In this document: positions 43,291 through 51,507 of the stretch, one piece after another
How the letters are laid out: each line of letters begins with the position of its first letter
How positions within the stretch are numbered: position 1 is the stretch's first letter
Origin: Chryseobacterium rhizoplanae
GTDB taxonomy: Bacteria > Bacteroidota > Bacteroidia > Flavobacteriales > Weeksellaceae
Reading direction: 5' to 3'
Assembly (NCBI RefSeq): GCF_900182655.1
Contig: NZ_FXTC01000004.1
Location: 124,001-188,000 of the forward strand
Length of the DNA: 64,000 bases
Program-made: the position numbers and the translations under genes
Notes under the pieces: generated by a model
What the model saw: the letters and a program-made list of their open reading frames with translations, nothing else
Told to the model about the DNA's origin: nothing
Database searches by the model: none

Positions 43291-44412
43291 ATGAGGTTTG
43301 AACTTTATACTGAAGAAAAAGATGACAGACCGGTATTTATCACCGGAAATTTTAACGGCTGGAATCCTAAAGATTACAATTTTCAGCTTAAACAAACTGA
43401 CCCTTCCCATTATTTTATAGAAATTGATGATCAGGCTCTTCCAGAAGAAATTGACTACAAATTCACAAAGGGAGGCTGGGAAAATGTGGAGCTGGACCAA
43501 TATGGAAATATCACGCCCAACCGAAAAGTAAAAAAATCCATTGGCAAAACTTCCGATACTATTGAAAAATGGAGATTAAACTGGGGGCCGTTCAAAGAAG
43601 AATATTATCCCATTGCTGAAGTGATTTCCGAAAACTTTTATATCCCGCAGCTTGACCGCCACCGTAAAGTCTGGGCACTGCTTCCCTATGATTATCATAC
43701 AACGGATAAACGATATCCTGTTTTGTATCTTCAGGACGCACAGAACTTATTCAATGAAGGAAGCGGCTTCGGAAACTGGGAAATTGATAAAAAACTCTCT
43801 ATCCTTGCAGAATATGGACGTGGCGACCTTATCATTATCGCTATAGAACATGGAAGCGAGGAAAGGATTAAGGAATATATTTTTGATAATGATCATGTAG
43901 CCAACGGTTCTGAGGGAAAAAAATATATCCGTTTTATTGCTGATACTTTAAAGCCTTTTGTGGATGAAAATTACAGAACAAAAAAAGACCGTGACAATAC
44001 CGGGATCGGAGGAAGTTCATTAGGGGCACTCATCAGCATATACAGTGGATTTCTTTATCCTGAGGTCTATTCTAAATTATTGATATTCTCTCCTTCTCTT
44101 TGGGTTGAGCCTAATAATAACTTTCCAATGATGAATTTCAGGGTTCCTTTTAAAACAAAAATTTATCTTTATGGAGGTGGTCAGGAAGGGTCTAAAATGG
44201 TTAAAAGAATTCATATTTTTGAAGAATATCTGAAAAGATGGGAAGAAAAAAAGCTGTTTGATTTTGAGTTTAAGACCAATATCAATCCCGAAGGCACTCA
44301 TAATGAATTTTACTGGTCACAGGAGTTTCCAAGGGCTATTGAATGGCTGTTCTATGACAACACAGAAAATCCTGTAGAAGTAAAACCACAACAACAAAGC
44401 ATTAAAAACTAA
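43291..44412 (+). CDS. Glycan-binding domain plus esterase
   Basis: A 373-residue cytoplasmic protein. Residues about 1-60 resemble a CBM48/AMPK-type glycan-binding domain (ITGNFNGWNPKDYNFQLK). After a linker, an alpha/beta-hydrolase of the Fes/D type starts near residue 120 (VWALLPYDYHTTDKRYPVLYL). The nucleophile is probably S243 in GGSSLG, with a histidine in EGTHNEFYW. Divergent from the glycogen operon across 196 bases, so a role in glycogen or maltodextrin metabolism is plausible, but the substrate is unknown. Confidence 0.75.
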   Translation: MRFELYTEEKDDRPVFITGNFNGWNPKDYNFQLKQTDPSHYFIEIDDQALPEEIDYKFTKGGWENVELDQYGNITPNRKVKKSIGKTSDTIEKWRLNWGPFKEEYYPIAEVISENFYIPQLDRHRKVWALLPYDYHTTDKRYPVLYLQDAQNLFNEGSGFGNWEIDKKLSILAEYGRGDLIIIAIEHGSEERIKEYIFDNDHVANGSEGKKYIRFIADTLKPFVDENYRTKKDRDNTGIGGSSLGALISIYSGFLYPEVYSKLLIFSPSLWVEPNNNFPMMNFRVPFKTKIYLYGGGQEGSKMVKRIHIFEEYLKRWEEKKLFDFEFKTNINPEGTHNEFYWSQEFPRAIEWLFYDNTENPVEVKPQQQSIKN

Positions 44413-44453
44413 ATCTATAAACCGTTGCAGAAAATTCAGGCAATCAGTAACAA

Positions 44454-45914
44454 ATGAAGGCAGCGGCGGAAATGAATTTAGACAATATACATCTATTTAT
44501 GAAACTAATCAATAAAAAAAACAAAAATTACACCCAAGTCTTCCACCTATTTACAGAGGAAGAATGGACAAAATCCAGTAAAAATTTCAACAAAAATATA
44601 TCAACATTTTTCACAGGAAAGAAGTATGAAGTTTTCATCAATGCTCATGAAGAAGGAGTTACCTATTTCATTGGATTAGGAAAATCTACGTTACAGAATT
44701 TCGAAATCCAGCAGGTTGCAGCCAAATTCTCACAGACACAGAAAGAAAAACTGCAGGCAGTACCTACGCTGGCTCTGGCAGATTTTATGAATGAAAAACA
44801 ATTTGAAGAATTTACAAAAGGATTATTGATTGGGACTTACAACTACCCTTTTGAGAAAAAACATACTTTCTGGAATGTAAAATTTGAATTACATTTTGAG
44901 AATTTAAGTCAGAAAAAACTAGATCATATCAGCCAGAAAACGGAAGCACTGGTAAATGGACAAACGGCCTGCCAGGACTGGCTCAACAAACCGGCCAATC
45001 TTAAAAAACCGGATATCTTAAGTGCATATCTTAAAAATCTGGCAAAAAAATATGAGTTAAAGTACACGGTTTTCAACAGAAAAAAATGTGAAGAACTTGG
45101 ATTGGGTGCTTATCTTTCAGTCAATCAGGGAAGTGCCTACGATGCAGCGTTCACTATTTTAGAGTATAAAACTACAGTCAAAAACGCCAAGACTTTCGGA
45201 CTGGTTGGAAAATGTGTATTGTTTGATACCGGAGGAATATCCATAAAAAGCTCTGCCAATCTGCATTATATGAAATCTGATATGGGAGGAGCTACAGCTG
45301 TTTTGGGTACTTTAATTTATGCTGCAGAAGTGCAGCTTCCTGTGAACATTATTGCTGTTCTTCCTATTACAGACAATGCTGTTTCTGAAAAAGCCCTGCT
45401 TCCAAGTGATGTAATCACAGCATACAACGGAAAAACCATTGAAGTACTTGATACCGATGCTGAAGGCCGACTGATCCTTGCAGACGGATTATCTTATCTT
45501 TCCAAAAACTACAAAACAGATTTTCTGATTGATCTGGCTACTCTCACAGGAAGTTCTGTAAGAATGTTTGGTGACACCTGTGCTGCGATGTTTTCCAATA
45601 ATGAAGAATTGAAAAACAATCTGATAAAAACAGGAGATCAAACCAACCAGAGAGTATGGAATCTTCCTTTATGGGATGTCTGGAAAGATGATATTCAGTC
45701 TGATGTAGCCGATATGAAAAACATCTCTCTGAAGCCTGTAGGAGACTGCATTATTGCCGCAAAATTTCTAGAGCAATTCACTGAAAATCATCCTGGTTGG
45801 GCTCATTTGGACATTGCCGGAGTAGCATTTGGAAACGTAGGATATGCCAAGGAGAAAGCAGCAACAGGATTTGGGGTTCAACTCCTCGTGAATTTAATTG
45901 AAAATTATCATTAA
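44454..45914 (+). CDS. M17 leucyl aminopeptidase
   Basis: A 486-residue metallopeptidase (up to 486 if the first ATG is used; ATGs at 44472 and 44499 are also possible and the last one fits homolog-like MKLINKKNK). Metal ligands and catalytic residues of the family are all visible: K253, D258, D276 (MKSDMGG), D335 and E337 in DTDAEGRL, plus R339 and K265. It removes N-terminal residues from peptides. Sitting before the amide-ligation cluster by 141 bases, it is not clearly part of it. Confidence 0.92.
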   Translation: MKAAAEMNLDNIHLFMKLINKKNKNYTQVFHLFTEEEWTKSSKNFNKNISTFFTGKKYEVFINAHEEGVTYFIGLGKSTLQNFEIQQVAAKFSQTQKEKLQAVPTLALADFMNEKQFEEFTKGLLIGTYNYPFEKKHTFWNVKFELHFENLSQKKLDHISQKTEALVNGQTACQDWLNKPANLKKPDILSAYLKNLAKKYELKYTVFNRKKCEELGLGAYLSVNQGSAYDAAFTILEYKTTVKNAKTFGLVGKCVLFDTGGISIKSSANLHYMKSDMGGATAVLGTLIYAAEVQLPVNIIAVLPITDNAVSEKALLPSDVITAYNGKTIEVLDTDAEGRLILADGLSYLSKNYKTDFLIDLATLTGSSVRMFGDTCAAMFSNNEELKNNLIKTGDQTNQRVWNLPLWDVWKDDIQSDVADMKNISLKPVGDCIIAAKFLEQFTENHPGWAHLDIAGVAFGNVGYAKEKAATGFGVQLLVNLIENYH

Positions 45915-46018
45915 AAATTAGTTTTTTACAAAAAAACTCTGTATAATTGATTAGTGGATTTTCAAAACCGCACGATATTACATTTTATGATATTGATAAA
46001 ATAACAAATAAATGCTTT

Positions 46019-46026
46019 TATTTTTG
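46019..46026 (+). promoter_or_regulatory. Probable -7 box at the head of the amide-ligase cluster
   Basis: TATTTTTG matches TAnnTTTG 29 bases before the ATG at 46056; ATTG lies 23 bases further upstream, slightly beyond the ideal 19-21. It is the only good candidate before the cluster. Confidence 0.45.
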
Positions 46027-46055
46027 AAAATTCACTAAATCTTAAAAAACATTAT

Positions 46056-47270
46056 ATGGAGAAGAAAACTATTGTATGTATTTCGTGCTATTATAAAGGC
46101 TACGATTTTATGGACGAAATGAAGAATCTCGGCAATAAAATCATCTTAGTAACTTCTGAAAACCTTAAAGAAAAAAACTGGCCCTGGCATGCGATTGATG
46201 AGGTATTTTACATGCCGGAACTCAAGCCGTCTGTATGGAATCTGGAGCATCTGATTCAGGGATTTTCCCACCTGATGAAAACCAGAAAAGTAGATGCTGT
46301 AGTGGCATTGGATGATTATGATGTAGAAAAAGCAGCATTAATCAGGGAGACATTCCGTATTCCGGGAATGGGACAGACCACCCACCGATATTTCAGGGAT
46401 AAACTGGCTATGCGGCAGAAAGCAAAAGATTCAGAGATCAGTGTTCCTGAATTTACAGCTGTATTCAATGATAATGAAGTCAACGATTTTACAGACCGCG
46501 TTCCTGCGCCATGGGTACTGAAACCCCGCTCTGAAGCATCAGCATCAGGAATTAAGAAAATAACTTCCAAGGAACAGCTTTATGAGGCATTAGAAACACT
46601 GGGAGAAGAGCGTCATCTTTTTTTACTGGAAAGTTTTAAGCCCGGAGATGTTTACCATGTGGACAGCCTTACTTTTAATAAAAAAATTGTATTTACTTCT
46701 GCCTCAAAATACCTTGCTCCTCCTATGCAGGTTTCTCATGAAGGCGGTGTATTCCGGTCCAAGACTTTAGGCCGGTATTCCGAGGAATTTAAGGCATTGG
46801 AAGAAATTAATGCCAGAGTTCTTTCGAATTTCGGATTGATCAATGGCGCTACCCATACCGAATTTATCCTTGGAAAAGAAGACGGCAACTGGTATTTCCT
46901 TGAAACCTCATCAAGGGTTGGCGGTGCTCATATTCCGGACTTGGTAGAAGCATCAAGCGGCATCAATATCTGGAGAGAATGGGCTAAAATTGAAGATGCT
47001 CTTCTGAGAGGCAGTGATTACAGTGTTTCACCACCCACAGGATATTACTCAGGGCTGATTGTTGCTCTGATTAAAGATAAAGAACCTGATTACAGCAGTT
47101 TTGAATGTGAAGAAGTTGTAAAATTTCTTCCGATAGATTATCACGTCGGGATTGTTTACAAATCCGGTGATGCCTCCGTGGTACAGGAGAGGCTGGACTC
47201 TGCAGCAGAAATGATTCATGCAGATATGCTGAATATTCTCCCTCCGAAAAGCAATAAGCTCAGTTCATAA
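46056..47270 (+). CDS. ATP-grasp ligase, first of the cluster
   Basis: A 404-residue protein of the ATP-grasp superfamily (the group that includes PurK, carbamoyl-phosphate synthase and D-Ala ligase): an N-terminal domain (about 1-110), then the ATP-binding lysine K156 in WVLKPRSEASASG and a glycine-containing loop at 159-166. The metal-binding end is at HTEFILGKEDGNWYFLETSSRVGG (E269 and E283), with S in place of the usual N after E. Such enzymes join a carboxylate to an amine via an acyl phosphate. Its substrates are unknown. It heads a run of metabolic genes on the plus strand. Confidence 0.85.
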   Translation: MEKKTIVCISCYYKGYDFMDEMKNLGNKIILVTSENLKEKNWPWHAIDEVFYMPELKPSVWNLEHLIQGFSHLMKTRKVDAVVALDDYDVEKAALIRETFRIPGMGQTTHRYFRDKLAMRQKAKDSEISVPEFTAVFNDNEVNDFTDRVPAPWVLKPRSEASASGIKKITSKEQLYEALETLGEERHLFLLESFKPGDVYHVDSLTFNKKIVFTSASKYLAPPMQVSHEGGVFRSKTLGRYSEEFKALEEINARVLSNFGLINGATHTEFILGKEDGNWYFLETSSRVGGAHIPDLVEASSGINIWREWAKIEDALLRGSDYSVSPPTGYYSGLIVALIKDKEPDYSSFECEEVVKFLPIDYHVGIVYKSGDASVVQERLDSAAEMIHADMLNILPPKSNKLSS

Positions 47271-47273
47271 ATC

Positions 47274-47546
47274 ATGAATCCTGAGATTCAAAATGTTATT
47301 GAATTCATAATATACAGTCTGTCAGAAGTTTCCATCGTAAAACGTAATTTAGAGAACATCAATCCCGGAAAATGGCAAAGCAAAACATATTATCAGTTGT
47401 AGATTCAACTCATGCCAAAAAGCCCGGATCAAAATGGATTTTTAAAGAAAATATTTTTCCGGAGCATCCAGAATCAGGAACAATCGTACTGGATATTTTA
47501 GAAAAAGATCAACTTGAGAGGAATTGAATTTATCAGGTTAATATAA
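47274..47546 (+). pseudogene. Frameshifted small gene of about 91 codons
   Basis: Three consecutive frames carry protein-like sequence: 47274-47402 (MNPEIQNVIEFIIYSL..., 42 codons then stop), 47372-47527 (51 codons, including SKWIFKENIFPEHPESG and DILEKDQLERN) and 47508-47546 (ending RGIEFIRLI then stop). Moving frame 0 to 2 near 47400 and 2 to 0 near 47505 would join them into one peptide of about 91 residues. The second shift falls at a run of A (AGAAAAAGA), as expected for an indel. It starts 3 bases after the previous stop. Either a decayed gene or a sequence error. The family is not recognised. Confidence 0.5.
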
Positions 47547-47574
47547 GCACAGTATTAAAATTAAACAAAGAAAA

Positions 47575-48288
47575 ATGCCTCATATAGAACATACAGAGTA
47601 TTATTCAAATATATTGGGAATCAGCCTCAAGGTAGAAGTGACCGGACATTACGGCCATCCTATCATCATGTTTCCTACTTCTCAGGGACAATATACCCAG
47701 AATCATGATTTCCACCTTAACGGAAGCATCAATTGGTTTATAGAACAGGGAAAAGTAAAGCTTTACAATGTTCAGACCATCGACAGCTGGAGCTTTTATG
47801 ATGACAAAATATCTCCCCAGCAAAGAATAAGAAACTATGAACGGTATGTACAGTTTCTGATCCAGGAATTTGTTCCCTATATCCAGAAACTCCATAAAAC
47901 CCATCGTGTAGCAGTGGCCGGAGCCAGTTTTGGAGGATATCACGCTGCCAATTTTGCATTCAGATTTCCTGATGTGGTTTCTCATCTGTTCTGCCTTTCA
48001 GGAGCGTTCAGTATAAGAAATTTTATGGACGGCTATTCTGATGAAATGGTTTACTTCAACTGTCCGAGGGAATTTGTAAGAAATGATGAAGCCTGGAAAT
48101 ATAAACACATGCATATTGTACTCAGCACTTCTGATCAGGATATCTGTAAAGATAAAAATGTTGAAATGGCCGAAATTTTAAGACTGAAAGGAATCGACTT
48201 CTGGTATGACGAAAGAAAATGGATAGGCCACGACTGGCCGCTGTGGAGAATGGTATTCCCAACCTTTATTGGAAACTTTTTCTCTTAA
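47575..48288 (+). CDS. Alpha/beta-hydrolase (esterase)
   Basis: A 237-residue protein of the putative esterase family. Nucleophile S118 in GASFGGY, an acid residue in LSTSDQDI (D187 or D189) and histidine H219 in WIGHDWPL complete a catalytic triad. No signal peptide, so it acts in the cytoplasm. Within the cluster it could cleave or release a product ester or thioester, or deacylate a substrate. The role is inferred only from context. Confidence 0.8.
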   Translation: MPHIEHTEYYSNILGISLKVEVTGHYGHPIIMFPTSQGQYTQNHDFHLNGSINWFIEQGKVKLYNVQTIDSWSFYDDKISPQQRIRNYERYVQFLIQEFVPYIQKLHKTHRVAVAGASFGGYHAANFAFRFPDVVSHLFCLSGAFSIRNFMDGYSDEMVYFNCPREFVRNDEAWKYKHMHIVLSTSDQDICKDKNVEMAEILRLKGIDFWYDERKWIGHDWPLWRMVFPTFIGNFFS

Positions 48289-48342
48289 AACAATAGAAAG
48301 ACAAATAGAAAAAAATATACACCCATCTTAAAAACAAAAATT

Positions 48343-49296
48343 ATGGCAAAAAAAGTAGGAATTCTTTTCGGTATGGAAGACACGTTTCCCTGGGCATTTA
48401 TAGACAAAGTGAATGAGCTGGGAGGTGGAGAAATCATAGCTGAACCCGTTACCATCGACAAATTAGAACAGGGTGCAGATTATGGTTATGCGGTAATCAT
48501 CGACAGAATTTCGCAGGACGTTCCCTTTTACAGGGCTTACCTGAAAAATGCCGCACTTAATGGCACTTATGTAATCAACAATCCATTCTGGTGGAGCGCT
48601 GATGAAAAATTTTTCAACAATGCCCTGATGTCTAAACTTGGTATTCCGCTTCCTAAGACTGTTCTGCTTCCGTCACACGAAAGACCGGACAATACTTCTG
48701 AAACTTCATTCAGAAATCTCAAGTTTCCGCATGACTGGGAATATATCTTTAATTATGTAGGATTTCCGGCATACATGAAGCCTCACGATGGCGGTGGCTG
48801 GAAAAATGTATACAGAGTAGAAAACCCGGATGATCTTTGGAACAAATTAGGCGAAACGGAACAGCTGGTGATGATGGTACAGGAAGAAATAATCTTTGAT
48901 GATTATTACAGAGTGTACTGTCTGGGCAGAAAATATGTTCACATCATGCCTTACGAACCGAGAAATGCACCTCATCTGAGATATGCTACCACGCACCAGA
49001 CAGAAGGTAAAGAACTTGAAAAACTGCTGAAAACCATCCATGATTATACCATTACCATGAATGAGGCGTTGGGATATGACTTCAACACGGTAGAATTTGC
49101 CGTAAGAGATGGTATCCCTTATGCAATTGACTTCTGCAACCCCGCTCCGGATGCGGACAGAAATTCTGTAGGGGAAGAAAATTTTGCATGGATTATAGAA
49201 CACGCAGCAAAGCTGGCTGTAGAAAAAGCTAAAGAATATGTTCCGGGGAAACCTAATATTACCTGGGGAACCTTTGTGAAAGATTCCATTAAATAA
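48343..49296 (+). CDS. ATP-grasp ligase, second of the cluster
   Basis: A 317-residue ATP-grasp protein resembling the RimK/GshB side of the superfamily. An N-terminal domain (about 1-100), K146 in AYMKPHDGGGW, a glycine loop at about 149-152, E251 in FNTVEFAV and D263/N266 in AIDFCNPAPD supply the nucleotide and metal sites, although D replaces the usual E at 263. Probably joins an amino acid to a carboxylate. It is 31 bases before the GCS2-type ligase. Confidence 0.85.
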   Translation: MAKKVGILFGMEDTFPWAFIDKVNELGGGEIIAEPVTIDKLEQGADYGYAVIIDRISQDVPFYRAYLKNAALNGTYVINNPFWWSADEKFFNNALMSKLGIPLPKTVLLPSHERPDNTSETSFRNLKFPHDWEYIFNYVGFPAYMKPHDGGGWKNVYRVENPDDLWNKLGETEQLVMMVQEEIIFDDYYRVYCLGRKYVHIMPYEPRNAPHLRYATTHQTEGKELEKLLKTIHDYTITMNEALGYDFNTVEFAVRDGIPYAIDFCNPAPDADRNSVGEENFAWIIEHAAKLAVEKAKEYVPGKPNITWGTFVKDSIK

Positions 49297-49327
49297 CATT
49301 CAAAAAGAATTAAAAAACACAAGAAAA

Positions 49328-50449
49328 ATGCATCATCAGTTTACTATTGGAATTGAAGAAGAATATCAGATCATTGATGTTGAAAGCAGAGATCTGGTTT
49401 CTCACGTTTCAAAAATCATTGAAGGCGGCAAAGCGGTTTTAAGTGAAAATTTAAAGCACGAAATGCACGAATCCATGATTGAAATGGAAACAGGAATCTG
49501 CCAGAATATTCAGGAAGCCAGAGCAGAATTGACGAATTTAAGACGTCATCTTATCAATATCGCCCACGAACAGGGGTTGCGCGTTTCCGGAGGAGGCACC
49601 CATCCTTTTTCACATTGGTCAGATAACAATATCACCCAGGGAGAAAGATACATCAAAATCGTGGATGACATGGGAGACGTAGCCCGTGAAAACCTTATTT
49701 TTGGTCTGCATGTTCACATTGGAATTCCTAATCGTGAAGAAGGGGTGAGAATTCAAAATGTAATGCGTTACTTTCTTCCTCACGTGTATGCCCTTTCTAC
49801 CAATTCACCATTCTGGATCGGAAGATACACAGGATTTAAATCTTACAGACAGGAAATCTTCGTGAAATTCCCGAGAACCGGTATTCCAAGTTATTTTAAC
49901 TCTCTGGCAGAATTCGACAGTTATGTAGATCTTCTGGTGAAAACAGGAACCATCGATAATGCTAAGAAAATATGGTGGGATCTACGTGTGCATCCGTTCT
50001 ACCCTACCATTGAATTCAGAATTTGTGATATGCCGTTGAGAATTGATGAAACGGTATGTCTTGCTGCTATCATGCAGTGCCTTGTTGCTAAAATTTATAA
50101 GCTGCACCAGCAAAATCTGAGCTTCAGAAGCTACAGAAGACTGCTGTTGAACGAAAATAAATGGCGTGCTTCCAAAAGTGGTATTGAAGCCCATCTGATT
50201 GATTTCGGAAAAGAAGAATCTGTTCCATATCCTCATTTGTTAAAAGAACTTTTAGAGTTTATTGATGATGTGGTAGATGATCTGGGATGCCGCCACGAGG
50301 TGGAATATGCCTGGAAAATTTTGGAAAACGGAACCGGCGCAGACAGACAGCTTCAGATCTTCAAGGAGACGGGTGATCTCACGAAAGTCGTTGATTATAT
50401 GATCTCTGAAACAGAGTATGGTATAACACATGGTGAAACTGCTTCATAA
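49328..50449 (+). CDS. GCS2/YbdK-type carboxylate-amine ligase
   Basis: A 373-residue enzyme of the glutamate-cysteine ligase GCS2 family (the same fold as gamma-glutamylcysteine synthetase and glutamine synthetase). The start FTIGIEEEYQIID, then GGGTHPFSHWSD, FGLHVHIGIPNREEG and a DLRVHPFYPTIEFRICDMP block are typical. Members form gamma-glutamyl or other amide bonds, and some act as YbdK (weak GCS activity). The real substrate pair in this organism is unknown. Confidence 0.88.
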   Translation: MHHQFTIGIEEEYQIIDVESRDLVSHVSKIIEGGKAVLSENLKHEMHESMIEMETGICQNIQEARAELTNLRRHLINIAHEQGLRVSGGGTHPFSHWSDNNITQGERYIKIVDDMGDVARENLIFGLHVHIGIPNREEGVRIQNVMRYFLPHVYALSTNSPFWIGRYTGFKSYRQEIFVKFPRTGIPSYFNSLAEFDSYVDLLVKTGTIDNAKKIWWDLRVHPFYPTIEFRICDMPLRIDETVCLAAIMQCLVAKIYKLHQQNLSFRSYRRLLLNENKWRASKSGIEAHLIDFGKEESVPYPHLLKELLEFIDDVVDDLGCRHEVEYAWKILENGTGADRQLQIFKETGDLTKVVDYMISETEYGITHGETAS

Positions 50450-50482
50450 TATTTTTGGTAACTTTACAAAAAATATGATGTA

Positions 50483-51316
50483 ATGAAAGATATTCGAATT
50501 GCTCTGCTGGACATGAACAACAATCATGTGAATCAAGGTTTTAGAAACATTAAAGAAATTTCTGAAGCATTTCAGCAGAACTCTGAAGAAAATGTTGTCA
50601 TCAAGACATTTGATGTGAGGTTTAAAGATGAAATGCCGGAGATTGGAGACTTTGATATTTTCATTTCTTCCGGAGGACCGGGAAACCCACATCGGGAAGG
50701 TCTTGCATGGGAAGACAGATTTGCCTGTTTTCTGAATTCCGTTTTAGAGCATAATAAATTCAGTGAAGATAAAAAATACCTTTTCCTGATCTGCCATTCA
50801 TTCCAGTTGGCAAGTATTCACTGGAATCTGGGTAATATCTGCAAAAGAAAGTCTTATTCCTTTGGAGTAATGCCTGTTCATAAAACAGATGAAGGCAAAG
50901 ATGAATTCCTGTTCAAAAACCTTCAGGATCCTTTTTATGCAGTAGATTCCAGAGCGTATCAGTTTATAGAGCCGGATCATGACCGTTTTGAAGAACTTGG
51001 AATGACTATCATGGCGATTGAAAAGTTCCGTCCTCACATCAATCTGGAAAGAGCGGTAATGGCCGTTCGCTTTTCAGAAGAAATATTCGGAACACAGTTT
51101 CACCCTGAAGCCAATCCTGAATCTTTGATCGAAAATCTGAAAGATGAAAAAAACAGAGAAGCTATGATTGAAAATTTCGGTATGGAGAAATATCTTGAAA
51201 CTATCGACAGAATAGACGACGACGATAAAATCATTCTTACCAGACAGCAGATTCTTCCGAGATTTCTTCAGTTTGCAAAAAAAAACATTTTGAAAGGAGC
51301 TGAGACTTTGGCTTAG
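50483..51316 (+). CDS. Class I glutamine amidotransferase
   Basis: A 277-residue protein with an intact GATase triad: C104 in LICHSFQLA (the nucleophile elbow), H207 and E209 in GTQFHPEANP. Upstream is IFISSGGPGNP, the usual start strand. The C-terminal 65 residues are extra. As a separate protein without an obvious synthase partner, it could give ammonia to a ligase here, or hydrolyse a gamma-glutamyl bond as PuuD does. Starts 33 bases after the previous gene. Confidence 0.82.
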   Translation: MKDIRIALLDMNNNHVNQGFRNIKEISEAFQQNSEENVVIKTFDVRFKDEMPEIGDFDIFISSGGPGNPHREGLAWEDRFACFLNSVLEHNKFSEDKKYLFLICHSFQLASIHWNLGNICKRKSYSFGVMPVHKTDEGKDEFLFKNLQDPFYAVDSRAYQFIEPDHDRFEELGMTIMAIEKFRPHINLERAVMAVRFSEEIFGTQFHPEANPESLIENLKDEKNREAMIENFGMEKYLETIDRIDDDDKIILTRQQILPRFLQFAKKNILKGAETLA

Positions 51317-51317
51317 A

Positions 51318-51446
51318 AGGCTGGAAGCTGGAAGAAGGATGCCGGAAGTTATTTTCAGTTAAGACTACTGAAAATGCTTTTATTCATGAACTGATAGTCT
51401 AAATATTTTCATATTTAAGAACTTCCCTCTCCCAGCTTCCAGCTCC
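51318..51446. repeat. Inverted word-type repeat inside the cluster
   Basis: GCTGGAAGCTGGAAGAAGG (51320-51338) and CCGGAAGTT (51342-51350) are answered in inverted sense by AACTTCC (51420-51426) and CAGCTTCCAGCTCC (51433-51446). It is the same word family as 38219-38372. It separates the amidotransferase from the next gene by 191 bases. Confidence 0.55.
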
Positions 51447-51507
51447 TTACTATATATAACAATCGGGCAGCAATGTTCGATTTTTTTAACATCACAAAAG
51501 AAAAAAT

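Noticed and set aside
48847..49299. Minus-strand 150-residue ORF opposite the second ATP-grasp gene
   Set aside because: Shadow frame with unlikely composition (F/I/R rich, no family features).
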